Both the position numbers and the translations under genes were made by a program. The notes below the pieces were generated by a model. That model was not told the origin of the DNA and did no database searches. It saw nothing but the letters and a program-made list of their open reading frames with translations. A DNA stretch of 64,000 nt from the NCBI RefSeq assembly GCF_001039355.2, contig NW_019774714.1:62001-126000 (forward strand), read 5' to 3'. Positions 35,177 to 48,700 of the stretch are shown here, one piece after another (positions within the stretch are counted from its first letter, which is position 1; every line of letters starts with the position of its first letter). This DNA is from Lingula anatina. Lineage: Eukaryota > Brachiopoda > Lingulata > Lingulida > Lingulidae.

Positions 35177-38100
35177 CTTGCAAAGAAGTCCATACGCGAC
35201 ATTCATTCCTCAGTGTTCCGTCGATCACAAAATCACTTTCGCGCCAAATGTAGACCGTCAGCGTGACTGATTTGACGACCAATAACGAAATCAGTTTACC
35301 TCGCCACATTGTTATGGCTTCAAATACGTCAATAATCAGTTGCCGAGATGCACAAGATAAATGTGCGGGTAAAAAAGGGGGGAGGTCAGGGAGAAAAGTT
35401 TACGTGTGAGTTAATTCTAATGGGTTCAAATCCCTGGAGATGGTCCCTCAAACCCCAGCAAACCCGCTGGAACATTGGATTCTGACAGACAAATTACAGA
35501 AATGTCAAATCTATTTGTGCTCTGCGAGACTGTCTAATGACTTAAAGCACCCAACCCTGAATATGATTATTTTGAACGCAACGGGGATTCGTCATCACAC
35601 GTAAGCTTTCATTGGTTTGCGTATAACTGATCGCTTTGGTATTAAGAGACTGTCAAGCACAGACACTGACGAGAACAGTTATGAAACAACTGGACCAAAA
35701 TGGCGACTGATAGGCAGTCGATCCTCTCTGCAGACGCCAGGGTCAAATTAGACGCATAAATTGCTTATATTTAATCATTCGAAATCGTAGTAACCAAATG
35801 AAGCATTTTCATCTGTGATCATTGTGTCTATTAATCAACTACGATGACTTTTTTGGTTGTTTCATTTAAAAATGGAAAACTTGCCACTTGATTTCTAAAC
35901 CGAAAGAGGGGGGGTATTAAAATATAAACTCGCAATGTTTATCCTTTTTTCCGCACTCAAACACAAATAGTGCATATTATCAACAAAAATATTCGGAACA
36001 TTTGTCATTACTTTTGCAGGTAGCTTTTTACAGCAGTGACCAATTACTGCGGAGTTATATGTATACAGCAACCCAAACCTTAGAGGCAATTTAATTGCTT
36101 GTAATGCAACACGCGGCTACCTGAAACAAGATGATGGATAGGAAAAACTGCTGGTGTGGCGTGGGCAAACACAATACTTGAGGAGGACTTAATTTCCTGT
36201 CACACAGAAGCTCGACCACAGGCGTATATGATTGAAATGACCACTGACATAGAAATGATTGATTGGTATGAAAACAACTGGGTCTTTTTTAATCACGCAC
36301 GCGACAGGTGGGTCCTTTAGACGTTGTCAAGTATAGGTAGGAGGCAAAGAGCAATCCAATCTGAAATCAAAATTTGCCCCCCCCCCCCCACCCCGGAATA
36401 AAAATAAAGCATTTCAACTGCATTGATGATAGCGATATTCTGAACATTCTAATGAATTTTAGACATTAAAATATTAATATTATTAATATTAATATTATTT
36501 AAAAATTTTTTTTATTATTTGCATGCTCGATTATATACGGTGTATAACACCCAACCTGTACCGCCCCACCACCACAAAGCTGCTCGCTGTCTTTGTATTT
36601 GATGTGATTGAAGTCACAAAATTAGGCAAAAAATCCACTGGAGCCACATTTCTTACCAAGCAATTCGAAGATTTTTCTCACATGCCTTGGTTCAATCAAA
36701 CTAGCGGCAAAATGACGCGCTGTATTAAACCAAGGACAACACCGTCAGACTGATCTTCTTTACAGCCACCAGTACACAGATGCTCATAAGTTAAGCAACA
36801 CCTAGATTTTTTTTTCCAAAATGCCAGTTCATACTGTCCACTTTTCTTTCATATTTCATAAACATTTTGTATAAGCGTGTAGCTGGCGTAAGCATAATTA
36901 ACAGCTTTCTGCATAGACAAAGGTTTTACAGCTGTTGGTTCCTCCTTTGTGTTACAGATTTTTTCATAATGACTCACCTTATGTCATACTTCATGTTACT
37001 TTCTTTTAATCTCCAAATATTATGATAGCACAGTTTCCGTTGAATATTTATAACCCTAAATGATTTAGTGTGGTTGTTAAATCACAACTTGAATTGCCCA
37101 CCACAAAAGCCTATGTAATTTATACATTTTTTGTAATATTGGCCCCTATATATAACCCGTAATGCTGTTAACATTTTAAAGGTATTGCGTGGGGCGTTTA
37201 TATTTTTCCTCAGTGTATAATTGCACACCATGGCCTTTTGATACAAGGTAACAACAAAGGACGTATACAACTACTGTAAAAAAAATCCATTCCAATCAAA
37301 GGTTTGATTTTTGAGAGAATTAAAGAATACAGACAGTGTGTTACTTGACTTATGAGCACCAGTATAATAAAGGCGAGAAGTCGGCTATCTTTGTCACAGA
37401 TGACATATACCATTGACGACAATACACAGAATTAAAGAGGATTAGGTTACTTTAGAACTTATGAAAATACTGGTCGATAAAAATATAAGATTCTAATGAG
37501 GCTCCTCGGGTGTCGGACGAGATAAAAATAGACCCAAGTGTTGCCTAAAATAGATGGTCTCTTCTTAAATTGATATGTTTTTACCTTTTGACAAAGCACC
37601 GGCGCATCTATTAGTGGGTATCATATTCAAAATGAAAATGTGTATAATGTGTATAATGATGGCACAGACTACTTTTCTGAAGGTTTAATCTAAAAATACG
37701 CCGCAATGATGTCAAACTCCCCCGTTTCAGTGCGACGGGCGTCAGGATGCGCTAAAAATAGTACAAAGTTGGAAATCAGCCAGAGAATTAGTTTAGCAAG
37801 TCATTTCCACGGTATGTTATCACACGTGGCTTAAATTGATTGAACTGAGACGGTGAAAGACACGCCGAGGCCCTCGAAACACCTACAAAACAATGCTGGT
37901 TTCTATAATGAAATCCTTTGAGCGTAATTCAAAGATATTTAGATGGTGCTGAATCATTTTTCTTTGAATCCACCAAATAGTTGCAGTAACACAATTAAAT
38001 GCGTTTGTCTGTGTGTCCATAAGTCCCCTGGTCTGTTCGCGGGGTTGGTTTCAAATTAATGAACGGATTCTACTACTTAAAATAGAACCACTTTCCACAC

Positions 38101-39343
38101 ACGAGATTAATAAGTTCGGTAAAAGATCTGTAGTATGTGAACCATTTGGACCAAATCAGCATAAGTTCGTAGACAGAAGCTAGTAGTTTCTATACTGTTT
38201 ATTTGCCTGGAACTCCTTGATATTACGAAACGGGGAACATAATATCTCAGGAAAAACGATATGGCTAGTTAGGCGATTGAGAATAGGAGGGAAATTATAG
38301 TCATGGTCAGGCGTCTAGGGCACCTTGACCTGACTACATGTGTCAGATGCGGACATGTCTCACCATTGGTGGGGGTGGAAGGATTTCGTTTTACTCACTG
38401 TTATGCTTGGGGGAGGGGGGGGCTGTATGTGTGCATGAAAGAAGAGTACCTTGTGCACACCAGCCCCTACCCAACAAACAAATCACATCAATACCCGCTG
38501 TAACATATACAGGAATGGTACATGTAGCCCGCTAGGAACCGTAGTCCGCTCCCCATTACTTTGTACAGGTGACATTCGTCCTATACACTAACCCCATTTC
38601 TCCAGCTAACCCTAACCTGTACAAATCATATGTGAGCCCGGGCTTCCATTTCTAGGACTACCATTCCTGTCACAGTGACTTTATAACTTATAACATATGA
38701 GGAAGGGAGCAAGATAATGCATGGTTTTGCTTCGATTGTATTTAAGTAGAATGACGCAAATGCGGGGTTCATCGTGCATCTATTCCAATGCAGTAGTGCA
38801 AGTTACATGTCATAAATGTATGCGTGCATGCATGTGTTCGGGCGTGTGCATCTGCAAGGTTCATGGTGCATCTATTCTCACGGGTCGGTACAGGTAACGT
38901 GCTGTAATGTATGTGGCGTCGTTCAGATCGAAGCAGCACCCGGTCGTCCCGTTTATGAGTGCGTCACAGCCTAATGGCAACCGATGCTTGCGAAACTTAT
39001 TGGCAATTCGCTTGTTAAACACATCAACTTATTTTTGGAATACAGTTTATTGGCCATTGGCAAGTGAAAGGCTAAAGCACTTCTAGATAGTTATCCAGGT
39101 AGCGTACTTTATCACTTCCACCCACACATCTGGCTCGCGCTGCGATACCGTAACATTCTCCAGCTATCAAAATCTTTCCAGAAAAACCAATTATGCCGTC
39201 AGACTTTTTATCATTTGCTGTACTGCCATCCGCCGTTAAAAGGGTTAAATTTTGCCAGTGCTAAGAATATTGTGATTAATGATAAGCATTTCCACATACG
39301 CAAAAGTACGAAAATAACCATACCAATATTTCGCAATTAATTC

Positions 39344-39442
39344 CAGTGGGGGATTTAGGGGGGTGTCAGGTGGGCCCAGAGGAGGGGGGGGGGTTCGCAT
39401 CCGCGCGCCCCCCCCCTTCAAATAATCCTGGAACCGCCCCTG
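39344..39442. mobile_element. Short MITE-like element with G/C-rich termini, copy 1
   Basis: It begins CAGTGGGGGATTTAGG and ends CCTGGAACCGCCCCTG, imperfect terminal inverted repeats of about 16 bases (11 match). Flanks AATTC and AATTT suggest a 5-base target-site duplication. The interior is G and C runs. CAGGGGCGGATCC-type ends are common on small elements in invertebrate genomes. Confidence 0.5.
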
Positions 39443-39579
39443 AATTTTATACAAGATTTCTTCAAGGTACATTATGAGTGGGCATTTATCCTTTTATCTA
39501 AATTCCATTCACCTCTGTTTTGTTTAATTTCTAGTTATATGCATCAGTATTTATATGCATCAGTGTAATAATAATAATA

Positions 39580-39615
<36 letters not shown>

Positions 39616-39727
39616 TTATAATGAAAAACTGCCCTGTCGGTGATGGGGGAGGGGGGGCGAGAAGGCTATATACTTGACTATAGCTATAGGAATCTTGATA
39701 GAAAAAGTAGTTAAATGGCTAACATAC

Positions 39728-39903
39728 CGTGCATAGATACTTCTCTAGCCCTGGCCAGGTCCATCTTATTTCCAACTAGAATGATGGGACAGGTGTTATT
39801 TTCCTCGTCCCGTAATCGTTGTAGCTGGTCGCAGGCTTTTCGAAATGACCTTTTGTCGGCTATGGAGTACACCAACACGTACGCGGTGGCCTCGTCCTCG
39901 TAA
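39728..39903 (-). CDS. RGK-family GTPase, internal G4 exon, copy 1
   Basis: This 176-base exon lies on the minus strand between an AG acceptor (39904-39905) and a GTATGT donor. It encodes 58 full codons starting YEDEATAYVLVYSIADKRSF and including ILVGNKMDLARAREVS. This matches the family stretch with the G4 guanine-specificity motif NKxD. The first base completes a codon from an upstream exon and the last base (G) joins AT of the 32096-32418 exon to give Asp, so the reading frame continues exactly. A second copy lies at 51701-51876 within the duplicated block, one synonymous base different. The exons with the P-loop and switch regions are not in view. Confidence 0.88.
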
Positions 39904-42900
39904 CTGGCAATCTAGAATTATGAATCTGTCATTAGAAAAGAAACATCGAATTAAAAACTAAATGGTTACAAAAATTGCGTTTTAATCTAGGGTTACCTTC
40001 AGCTGCTGCGTCGTTGGAACTGGCAATCTGAAACTGTAATTTGAAACCAAACATCAAAGTACTAGTAGAAACGAAATGTTAAAGAAAAGTGACATTTAAA
40101 TCGTGTGTTACCATATAAGCTGTAACATGATCGAAACTTGCAATCAGGAATCATGAACCTAAAATTAGATACTATGGATTACAAAAATACCATTTGGAAG
40201 CTTGTATCAACCTAAGCCGCACACCTTCATCGTCTCAGCTGACATTTTAAAAGTCATAACATAAAACCAACCACAGCAGCGGACCACAATTTTTTATAGA
40301 ATTTTAAACGAAAATCAATGAAGTGACAATGTAACCATACCACAGGAAACAAATACACTATTAAAAAAAACAGAGTAATAAAGGTTCACATAACGCCATA
40401 GTGAACTACAAGTGTAAATGAATTGTACAAAAATACCGGATATTTAAACTAATTGAGCCCTTGTAATGATTCTTAATAAAAAGAGGCGGTTTCTGTAGAT
40501 AAAACTCATTATACATTATACATAAACCCGATCGCTCTTGGTATGAATCTCATTTCAGTGATTCGCTCTTGGTATGGATTTCGTTTCAGTGATTTCGGTC
40601 CTATTATATTATGGCGCAGATGCATTAATGAAAACCAGAAACTTTTATTGATATACTTGCAAGTATACCATATGCCATATACATAACAAATTTTTGTACA
40701 GAGGTGCATAAAATGGTTTATATTCGCATATTTGACAAATTGTACGAACAAATTTCATTACTGCATATAACTGATCCCTTTGGAGTAAAATTTAGTTGTC
40801 ATGTTCAAATGATCCATAATGTGACAGCTGTGTATAAATGACAATAATTCTATGTAACACTTGTTGCCACTTCAAAATTTGCTTGATATCCAGGCAATGC
40901 CCGTTGCCAAACGCTAAACGAAAAATATATGCGCTCCTCATTTCCTCTCCAAGGCGTGCTAAAAGGCTTGGAACCTGATTAACATTCTATCGTTAGTTGT
41001 ATGTCATCTGGTGTTATTATCTGAGACAAAATTCACGTTGTACATTGAATCATCCATGTACAATAAGTGTCCCCCATTACTCTTGGATATTCGCAATTTT
41101 GTTACGTCACGCACTGACTCTAACGTCAGTTTCAGTTGACTTGAATAACCACCAGGATATAGAGTGTGGACCTAAATATAGTACACGCCCCCCCTTCCCC
41201 CCCCCCCCCACAAAAAAAAAGAAAAAAAACTTCAAAATCAAAGCGGATAACCAATACAAAATTTGATAATATCGCAAAACCCAAAACGCAAAATAAAAGT
41301 AACTTAACAATTATGACCCAACTCGGACCTTCCCCCTTGGCTTCTTTAACTGTAGCTTTGAAATATTCCTGATCAGTCTTTTGATGACCATAAAGAAAAT
41401 CAATTTATTTGAATATAGCTATACTTCATGAAAATCGCTTTCTAAACTCTTAACCCCATCAGTAAATCAGTTGTTAGAGTTAGAATATGTCATAAGACTT
41501 TGTCACCTATCATGGATACCCGTCCAGTGAGTCTCTCAGGCCCGTCTATTCGTAAGCAGTAGCAGTAATATGGGTCCAATTAGTAAGATGTCAACGTCAG
41601 ATAGGGTAAGATAGGGTTTTATACTATAATAGCCATTTTTTTTCTTTCTGCTATGTCAGCCTTTGTCTTTTGTTTTTATTTCGTGAGAGTGATTCAGGAA
41701 ACTAAAAGCAGACGCCATAGACATAACCCCATCAAAGTTTCGTATTTCGCCAAAGATGCACTGGGTAATCATTCTCAAAGTACCACAGGACCTCAACCCC
41801 CCCCCCCCGCCCCCCACCCAATACTCACCAAAGTATACAGTCTCCCATTACAACACCAAGCATCTAGCTTCTTAAAATTCACCTCATTTACTGTGTATCT
41901 TCAAGTTTTAGCTCAATTATTTTCTCTGCCAAGATTATATTAGCATCACTATTTCTAGCTTTGAAAAAATCCTCATTAGACGGCTTTAAATATATAATTT
42001 AACGCAGTGTAGGTCTCATGTTTTTCAATTATCAGAACGAAGGCTGAACTTAGTTGAACCCCTTTCTTTGTAATCTGGACACGACGATGCAAAACACACC
42101 TGCAACAATAACTAGTGTCGAAAGAATGCAGTGATGTGAATACCTAGATCAGTGTTGAGTATGAAATGATCAAGAATTCAGATATATGAAATTCACAATT
42201 CCTTGCAAAGCTGCGCTGCGCTGTCAAGTCATTTAGCAATGAATACAAATTTGAACGGCCTTGTCGATAGCTAGTATTGTTTAAATTGACGTGGACATAA
42301 CGGTCGCTTGGCTGATCCCCCCCCCCCCCCCCCCCCCCCCCCCCACACCTTCCCGATTCTAATGCACTCATCATTTGAACCCTAATTACCATGGCATTTT
42401 GCAAATGGTTCTTCGTACTGGTTTGAATAGATATGAAGCATCTTCCTCGACAGCTTGATATGCATTTCGCGTGCAAAAGAAACCATGACATTTCAGGCAA
42501 AATAGATTATGGAACAAAATTGCACAAAGTACACCATATTTAGAAGTTGAAGGGCAATTTTGTTAAAACTGCACTGCGAGACGTCGAACCCTCGGGATCT
42601 ATTAAAAAATCTGTCTTTTCTTTAAGGGAATGGTTCCTTTATTGCATGCATTGTTCACGATAGAAGAGCAATGCTCCGTTACCAAAGCACTGCGTTCCCC
42701 AAACTATCTAAACAATTAGGGTTAATTTTTTGAAAGTTGAACTGAACCAAAAAAAGCTCGGAATTTTTTAGAATGACAATTTACTGGGTAGCAAAAACCT
42801 GGACAAATGTATCGGTGAAAATATAACCCTCACCACTTATTGAGCTCGTTTCTTACTAGGCAGGTCTCAGTGCATAATAATCACGGACACACCTCACTAC

Positions 42901-45752
42901 TTTAAACGCACCTGAAGCCTTAAAAAGGTAGACCTTTGTAAAGAAAAATGTTTTTTCCTGGAAATAAAAATAATAATAATAATTATATATAATAATAATA
43001 ATTATTATTATTATTATTAACGTACATCACTTATTGTGTGCCTCTAAACCAGGTTAATTATTCAGTACAGGTCACTTGGTACGCTGGCCCTCACTCCCCT
43101 GTTTTATAGATTCACAATACCAAAAAACGTCTCCAGGGAATCTATCGATAACTTGCTGGTGAATTTGGATAGTTTCTATTCACTGAGACTTATCACTTAT
43201 GCTTATCACGTTCCAAATTGAGGCAAATTGGGTTAATGGATGGAAATGTAAGATTAAAACAAATACAATCACGAATAAAAAGGTAGATCGAGTGGTCTGA
43301 TAGAATCGCCCACGAAAACTATTCGATTAATGTTTTCTGTCTTAAAATTTTAATAATCTTTATCTCTAGAGCACTCTCGACACCATGTTTTATAAACAAC
43401 CAGTGCGCGTCGTCGATGGGGAGGGACACACGTTGCGCCTTAAAATTCTGAAACTCTTTGTTGGCCAATGAATGTAAGCGTATGGTGGCGCCAGTTTAGA
43501 AGCATGCAGCGCGCTTTAGACTTTATCTATAAAGTTCAAACTTAAAATTTTGAACCTTGTCACTTGTCACCGTTTTCCAGCTCTAAATATCTAATTTCTA
43601 CCGCAATTTATGTAGAGACACTGATTTTTTTTAACCTTACTAGGTCCTCTTTTATACAGACCCTGATTAAAGTCTGCATATAGAGTGCCTGCACCCCCGC
43701 CTGGGAGCGATATTCTGATCCATAAACACAGAGTTGTGCTATGTGAATGCTGTTCTCCTTTGAAAAGCAAATGTCTCCGGATATATTTCAACATGTTTTT
43801 TAACCAGACCGTTATCTTTTTCATTGCATTCTGAGTAAAAATATGTGCTTTCCGTGGTTGTATATGATAGGTAATGTGATAGACAGGTGTATAAACATCA
43901 CAAGTAATTAGGTTTAAAGGTAGTGGTACACCATACTAGTAATCTACGTGCCCATATGGCACTGAACTCAAATATGTTACTGATAAAAAAAGCCCACTGG
44001 CATGTGTGTGTGTGTGTGTATGTGTTGGAAGAGTACATATTGTATATATGTATGTATGTATGTATCAGCCTCTACCCTTGCAAATTAAAAACCACACCAA
44101 AACTCAATCTTTCATAACACATTGTTGAAAGTTCTCAGCCATGCTATTCAATTGCTTGGCCGAAGATGTAACAAAATCTTGCCAAAGTCAGTTTGTGCAA
44201 AGGAGAGATAAACAGTAAATGTGCTTTGCCCTGAGATTGCAGGAAGTGCAGGCGCCAAATACAGAACCAATCTGGACCTCCCAAAATTCCACTTATTGCA
44301 AAAATCCACGCTATTGATTAAGGATTAAAGAAAAGCGCTTTTGATATGGTTGAGTGCTACAAACCCTTCCACTTTGGTAATTGTATTGACGTGATGAACG
44401 GCGTTTCCCTTTTTCAAGGTAGATCTTTTAGCGTTATATCATGTTAACGGTAGCACCCATTAATAATACTGCACATACACCACTTTTATGGTGGTTTCCA
44501 CACGGCATACGTCTCTTTAGTTCGTGTTCCCGCAGTCACTACAGCCATGAGTTATCGATATAAAACTAAAAAAAAACCCAGTCCCCTTCATTTCTTCATG
44601 GAGCACGTAATATAGCAGAAAGAAACAACTTGGATTTTTATTCAAAAGGTAAATTGTACTGTGGTTCTTAATCTATTGCTATCCATGATTAAATTGCGGG
44701 ACACTTCTTATCTTTTAAATCAGCTTGCAAATCGACGAAGTTAAAACCCCGTACACGTGATACAGGTGGATGACCAAGGAAAAAAATCTCAATATTAAGG
44801 GAAGTATCCAACGGGGAAACAGCACGGGTGAGACAGGCATATCGAATCTTAAAAAATGTTGGCACGTCCGAAATATCTGGAATCAGTTTACCTGGACGTA
44901 TCTTGAGGACTTAACACACTTGTTTGCGCTTATAAATCATCCTGACGCTAACTGCTAATAATAAATCGAGGTCTTTCAGAGAGCCTAGAACTGACGATCT
45001 AGAAATGGTACAGATGCAGTCAATTATCAGTAGACAAAATACGCATTAAAAAAACATAGAATCATAGGCCTCTTATTGATAAATCCCCTAGTTTCCCCGC
45101 AAATAAAGGAAACCGCCAAGCAATTTGGACTTATCAGACGCATTCATCTTACGGTTTACTCACTTACTCTATCCATTTGGTGCTTTTTGTTGTCCAATTA
45201 CGACTGGCAGCTTTCAAATAAACTTCGTTTCTGAGTTTGATGAAGACAGATACAAGGCCTTGCTCTACTTCACGGGTAGTCCCGTATAGATAGTGTAAGA
45301 GTACAAACAATCTCTGTTTCCAAAAAATCGAAGGTTTCTGTGAGTACTTTCGACAAAATAGATAGATATCGTGCTCATATAGGCGCCAGAGAAGATACTG
45401 TAAGCTTTCTTAATACCAGTACAGTGCATGAGGCAACAAAGGTGAAGTAATAACTCGGATTGTGATCAGTTCCCATTAAAAGAAAATTACGCCACATATC
45501 TTTTCAAGGAGGCATATATCTGATTTCCGCCAACTACAAAACACGAATTAGTATGAATGCATCATAAAAATCAAGTTTTAAAGCTGGAACACATAGAACC
45601 TGCTGCTTCTGGTGATGATGAGCTACCACCGGTTTTTACAATGTTAGAATATAAAGAAGGCGATTAAATGTACGATGTAAAGACTTATTTTTATTGTGGT
45701 ATTACATGTAGCTCATGCGTGTGCAAATGTGTGCTCGCGTACGTACGTACGT

Positions 45753-45783
<31 letters not shown>

Positions 45784-45788
45784 GAAAT
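39904..45788. other. Rest of duplicated block copy 1, no further exon seen
   Basis: On the minus strand this would be intron upstream of the G4 exon. It contains ATT microsatellites (about 42970-43020), poly-C runs (about 41196, 41803 and 42319-42344) and a short GT/GTAT tract near 44005-44065. Open frames here show non-synonymous differences between copies and no family match. Confidence 0.5.
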
Positions 45789-45789
45789 N
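45789..45789. other. Single-N contig join between duplicate copies
   Basis: One N separates the end of copy 1 from the start of copy 2 of the 11.5-kb block. It marks an artificial join, as at 12032. Confidence 0.9.
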
Positions 45790-48700
45790 TCGTCTATCGG
45801 AAATCAAGAAAACTGCTAAACGCATGTACAAAAGAAAACAGACGAAGCGGTACCCATGTTTTATCATACGTCTCCGGTCTAGCAAATTTGCCAATAGAAC
45901 CATTTCTCATGGCCTTTTTTTCCTTCAGAAGCTTATGAACTTGTTTAGTTTTGTATTATCTTTTTTTTTCTGAGTAAATTTTGAAAATTAAACAATTTAT
46001 GTGTGCATTAGCCCATAGTATGGATTTCTAACGCATATGTCATTCTCACGCTTTGAAAAAAAATCAAGATATACTTTCCACGTTTGGAACTGTCCTCAAA
46101 TCATATTTTCTGTGTGCATATACCGAAAAACTACTGGGCTTTCTCAATTTAAAAACGATACAACCCCTCAAAAAAAGCACTCGATTGCGATTTTACTTAC
46201 TAAAATGTGTAGGAAGACATGTCAGTCTTAACAAAACAAAATTTTATAAAATAAAATAGTATAAAACGTAGATTACCAGTGCAGGGACAAGTGGAGCAAT
46301 GATCCACAGGCGAAAATTATTTCTTTTCAAAGCATATTCGAACTGACTGGATAATACCGGATAGGATACCTTTAAGATGTATACTGTCAGGTAGTCAGTA
46401 AACAACGGGTTAATTTCCTCTCAGGCGAACGTGATAGCCTTAGTAAATATGTGAAACATCGTTACCGATCAAACATTTGATTCAAAGCGTTAGTTACTAC
46501 TGAAGTGTCTGCTTGAATTAAAGAAATTTTGCACTGCGCAACTGAAAAGGGAACAAGTGAGTCCCAGTCTGTTACGTGGTCTAAAACCAGCCATGCTTTT
46601 TTATATCTACCTGACTTGTCAAAATGGTGATATTAAATAAGAAAACATGTCAGCGTGCCTCTGGTCAGTGATCTATTCAGTGACTGGCCTACACTTTATT
46701 CCCACTTCGGCAAATGACATCACTTGCAAAGAAGTCCATACGCGACATTCATTCCTCAGTGTTCCGTCGATCACAAAATCACTTTCGCGCCAAATCTAGA
46801 CCGTCAGCGTGACTGATTTGACGACCAATAACGAAATCAGTTTACCTCGCCACATTGTTATGGCTTCAAATACGTCAATAATCAGTTGCCGAGATGCACA
46901 AGATAAATGTGCGGGTAAAAAAGGGGGGAGGTCAGGGAGAAAAGTTTACGTGTGAGTTAATTCTAATGGGTTCAAATCCCTGGAGATGGTCCCTCAAACC
47001 CCAGCAAACCCGCTGGAACATTGGATTCTGACAGACAAATTACAGAAATGTCAAATCTATTTGTGCTCTGCGAGACTGTCTAATGACTTAAAGCACCCAA
47101 CCCTGAATATGATTACTTTGAACGCAACGGGGATTCGTCATCACACGTAAGCTTTCATTGGTTTGCGTATTACTGATCGCTTTGGTATTAAGAGACTGTC
47201 AAGCACAGACACTGACGAGAACAGTTATGAAACAACTGGACCAAAATGGCGACTGATAGGCAGTCGATCCTCTCCGCAGACGCCAGGGTCAAATTAGACG
47301 CATAAATTGCTTATATTTAATCATTCCAAATCGTAGTAACCAAATGAAGCATTTTCATCTTTGATCATTGTGTCTATTAATCAACTACGATGACTTTTTT
47401 TTGGTTGTTTCATCTAAAAATGGAAAACTTGCCACTTGATTTCTAAACCGAAAGAGGGAGGGGTATTAGAATATAAACTCGCAATTTTTATTCTTTTTTT
47501 CCGCACTCAAAAACAAATAGGGCATATTATCAACAAAAATATTCGGAACATTTGTCATTACTTTTGCAGGTAGCTTTTTACTGCAGTGACCAATTACTAC
47601 GGAGTTATATGTATACAGCAACCCAAAGCATAGAGGCAACTTAATTGCTTGTAATTCAACACGCGGCTACCTGAAACAAGATGATGGATAGGAAAAACTG
47701 CTGGTGTGGCGTGGGCAAACACAATACTTGAGGAGGACTTAATTTCCTGTCACACAGAAGCTCGACCACAGGCGTATATGATTGAAATGACCACTGACAC
47801 AGAAATGATTGATTGGTATGAAAACAACTGGGTCTTTTTTAATCACGCACGCGACAGGTGGGTCCTTTAGACGTTGTCAAGCATAGGTTGGAAGCAAAGA
47901 GCAATCCAATCTGAAATCAAAATTTTTCCCCCCCCCCCCCCCCCACCCCGGAATAAAAATAAAGCATTTCAACTGCATTGATGATAGCGATATTCTGAAC
48001 ATTCTAATGGATTTTAGACATTAAAATATTAATATTATTAATTATTAATATTATTTTAAAATATTATTATTATTTGCATGCTCGATTATATCCGGTGTAT
48101 AATACCCATCCTGTACCTTCCCACCACCACAAAGCTGCTCGCTGTCTTTGTATTTGATGAGATTGAAGTCACAAAATTAGGCAAAAAATCCACTGGAGCC
48201 ACATTTCTTACCAAGCAATTCGAAGATTTTTCTCAAATGCCTTGGTTCAATCAAACTAGCGGCAAAATGACGCGCTGTATTAAACCAAGGACAACACCGT
48301 CAGACTGATCTTATATACAGCCACTAGTACACAGATGCTCATAAGTTAAGCAACACCTAGATTTTTCCCAAAATGCCAGTTCATGCTGTCCACTTTTCTT
48401 TCATATTTCATAAACATTTTGTATAAGCGTGTAGCTGGCGTAAGCATAATTAACAGCTTTCTGTATAGACAAAGGTTTTACAGCTGTTGGTTCCTCCTTT
48501 GTGTTACAGATTTTTTCATAATGACTCACCTTATGTCATACTTCATGTTACTTTCTTTTAATCTCCAAATATTTTGACAGCACAGTTTCCGTTGAATATT
48601 TATAACCCTAAATGATTTAGTGTGGTTGTTAAATCACAACTTGAATTGCCCACCACAAAAGCCTATGTAATTCATACAATTTTTGTAATATAGGCCCCTA

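Larger units (their letters stand above)
32419..39727 (-). other. RGK intron (about 7.3 kb)
   Basis: This is the intron between the G4 exon and the last exon: donor GTATGT directly after 39728 on the minus strand, acceptor CAG at 32419-32421. It contains the left boundary of the large duplicated block (34242), a CRE at 35169-35176, poly-C runs and AT-rich tracts. No other gene was recognised inside it. Confidence 0.75.
34242..45788. repeat. 11.5-kb duplicated block, copy 1
   Basis: It begins CGTCTATCGAAAATCAAGA and ends in a GA microsatellite plus AGAAGAAAT. The whole stretch is repeated in the same order at 45791-57716 with scattered substitutions, microsatellite length changes and small indels. 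Its left edge is continuous with unique sequence; its right edge meets a single N. This is the arrangement left by two overlapping contigs or haplotypes placed end to end. A true tandem duplication is less likely but not excluded. Confidence 0.9.

Noticed and set aside
35425-35440. tRNA B-box-like GGTTCAAATCC
   Set aside because: The B box matches well, but no A box, no paired acceptor stem and no anticodon arm can be placed upstream. It appears in both duplicate copies simply because the block is duplicated.
36523-36753. 76-codon frame conserved in both duplicate copies (also 48078-48308)
   Set aside because: Differences between copies are mostly amino-acid changing, so the frame is not under coding constraint. 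It is shared only because the block is duplicated.
44770-44958. 62-codon frame shared by both copies (also 56688-56876)
   Set aside because: Similarity reflects the block duplication. There are no splice or domain signals and no family match.
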